Notes under the pieces: generated by a model
What the model saw: the letters and a program-made list of their open reading frames with translations, nothing else
Told to the model about the DNA's origin: nothing
Database searches by the model: none
NCBI GenBank assembly: GCA_050946575.1
Contig: JBMNVB010000009.1
Span: forward strand, 10,720-74,719
From: JALCRY01 sp050946575
GTDB taxonomy: Bacteria > Bacillota > Clostridia > Peptostreptococcales > Anaerovoracaceae
Length of the DNA stretch: 64,000 nt
Direction of reading: 5' to 3'
Shown here: piece after piece, positions 63,401 through 64,000 of the stretch
Position numbering within the stretch: position 1 is the first letter of the stretch
Layout: each line of letters begins with the position of its first letter
Translations under genes and position numbers: made by a program

Positions 63401-64000
63401 ACTTTCACCCCGCGAGAAGAGGCGCTTTTTCGCGGCAGCGTATTTCTGCATCTTTTTCATGTGCATGCTGTTCTATAATAACGTGTTCTTTTCACTCGCG
63501 TGCGGGTTCGGCGCAGTGTTTTTCGAACGTGAATACGCGGCGCATCTCGCGGCCCGGCGGAGGCGTGAACTTTCGCTCCAGTTCAGGGATCTTCTGTATT
63601 CGCTCTCGGCGTCGATCGCTGCCGGGCGTCAGATGGGAGAGGCATTGTCGGAGGCATATGAGAATCTCGGTCTCGTATATGACGAGCATACTCCGATGAT
63701 GGAGGAACTGCACGCGTTCGATCTCGGCATACGCGAGAATCACATTAGCGAGGAGTCGTTCCTTATGAGCCTCGCGGAAAGGAGCGGGATCGAGGATATC
63801 AGGAATTTCGTCGACGTTTATGTCACTTGCCGGGAGACCGGCGCGGATCTTGAGGAGGTGATAGAGAATTCAACTGAGGTGCTGATGGACAAGATCGATA
63901 TCGAAAGGGAGATACAGGCGCTGACAGCGCAGAAGCAGTTCGAGGGACGCGTAATAACCGTACTGCCTCTCGGAGTAATATTCTGCCTTGATCTGTTTTC
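63375..64000 (+). CDS. TadB-like type II secretion F-domain protein (partial, runs off window)
   Basis: At least 208 residues, cut by the window end. ATG 63375 follows GGGAG inside the cpaF end. A short polar N-terminus, a transmembrane pair (AAYFCIFFMCMLFYNNVFF, SLACGFGAVFF), then the T2SF cytoplasmic helical domain (SLQFRDLLYSLSASIAAGRQ, FLMSLAERSGIEDIRNFVDV, CRETGADLEEVIENST, DKIDIEREIQALTAQKQFEG) and the start of another helix. This matches TadB, the inner-membrane platform of the Tad machine. Confidence 0.88.
   Translation, partial: MNTDYSEYELSPREKRRFFAAAYFCIFFMCMLFYNNVFFSLACGFGAVFFEREYAAHLAARRRRELSLQFRDLLYSLSASIAAGRQMGEALSEAYENLGLVYDEHTPMMEELHAFDLGIRENHISEESFLMSLAERSGIEDIRNFVDVYVTCRETGADLEEVIENSTEVLMDKIDIEREIQALTAQKQFEGRVITVLPLGVIFCLDLF

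Overview
The window looks like a chromosomal segment of a low-GC-Gram-positive-type anaerobe (class Clostridia) with a moderately GC-rich genome. The basis is gene order: secDF-rel-hemZ-hisS-aspS, nadD-yqeK-rsfS-leuS, rnj-ylbF-efp-mltG-trmR-U32, mtaB-hinT-rpsU-yqeY-phoH-ybeY-cdd-era-recO and single-chain glyS-ppdK are typical Clostridia arrangements. The very large 2-hydroxyacyl-CoA dehydratase activase, pyruvate phosphate dikinase, an acetate/4-hydroxybutyrate-type CoA transferase and an iron alcohol dehydrogenase point to anaerobic fermentation. I cannot name the genus.

Layout. 1-6486: metabolic genes (activase, MarR regulator, Ldh2-type dehydrogenase). 6487-14724: a visibly AT-richer island with a complete type V-A CRISPR-Cas locus (cas12a-cas4-cas1-cas2), a leader, and an array of 28 spacers, followed by two tandem, mutually homologous candidate small-RNA genes on the minus strand. 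14762-21042: accessory region with an acetyltransferase, a CoA transferase, an Fe-ADH and an esterase-like hydrolase, separated by four copies of a hairpin-rich repeat and a 65-bp GC-rich tandem repeat. 21043-24827: an RND efflux gene broken by one in-frame TAG, then tRNA-Leu(CAA). 24866-57092: a dense, almost wholly plus-strand housekeeping block (protein export, stringent response, aminoacyl-tRNA synthetases, RNA decay, ribosome maturation, tRNA modification, DNA repair). 57195-64000: a CpaE-like ATPase, a CPA2 antiporter, a cysteine desulfidase-family enzyme, then CpaF and TadB of a Tad pilus/secretion system running off the window edge.

How parts work together. The Cas12a locus keeps every catalytic residue I could check, including those for pre-crRNA processing, so it appears functional. 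The housekeeping genes form short-spaced or overlapping operons, and many promoters carry an extended -10 (TGnTATAAT). TTG start codons are common.

Most notable novelties: (1) the paired small-RNA genes beside the CRISPR array, sharing about 60 bp of upstream sequence and a nested stem architecture with differing but paired outer stems; (2) an octamer, GCATTGAT/ATCAATGC, that I counted at least 36 times in 64 kb on both strands, in genes and between them, where about 2 are expected; (3) a hairpin repeat family with a compensatory base-pair change that itself carries the octamer as an inverted pair. All counts were made by eye.
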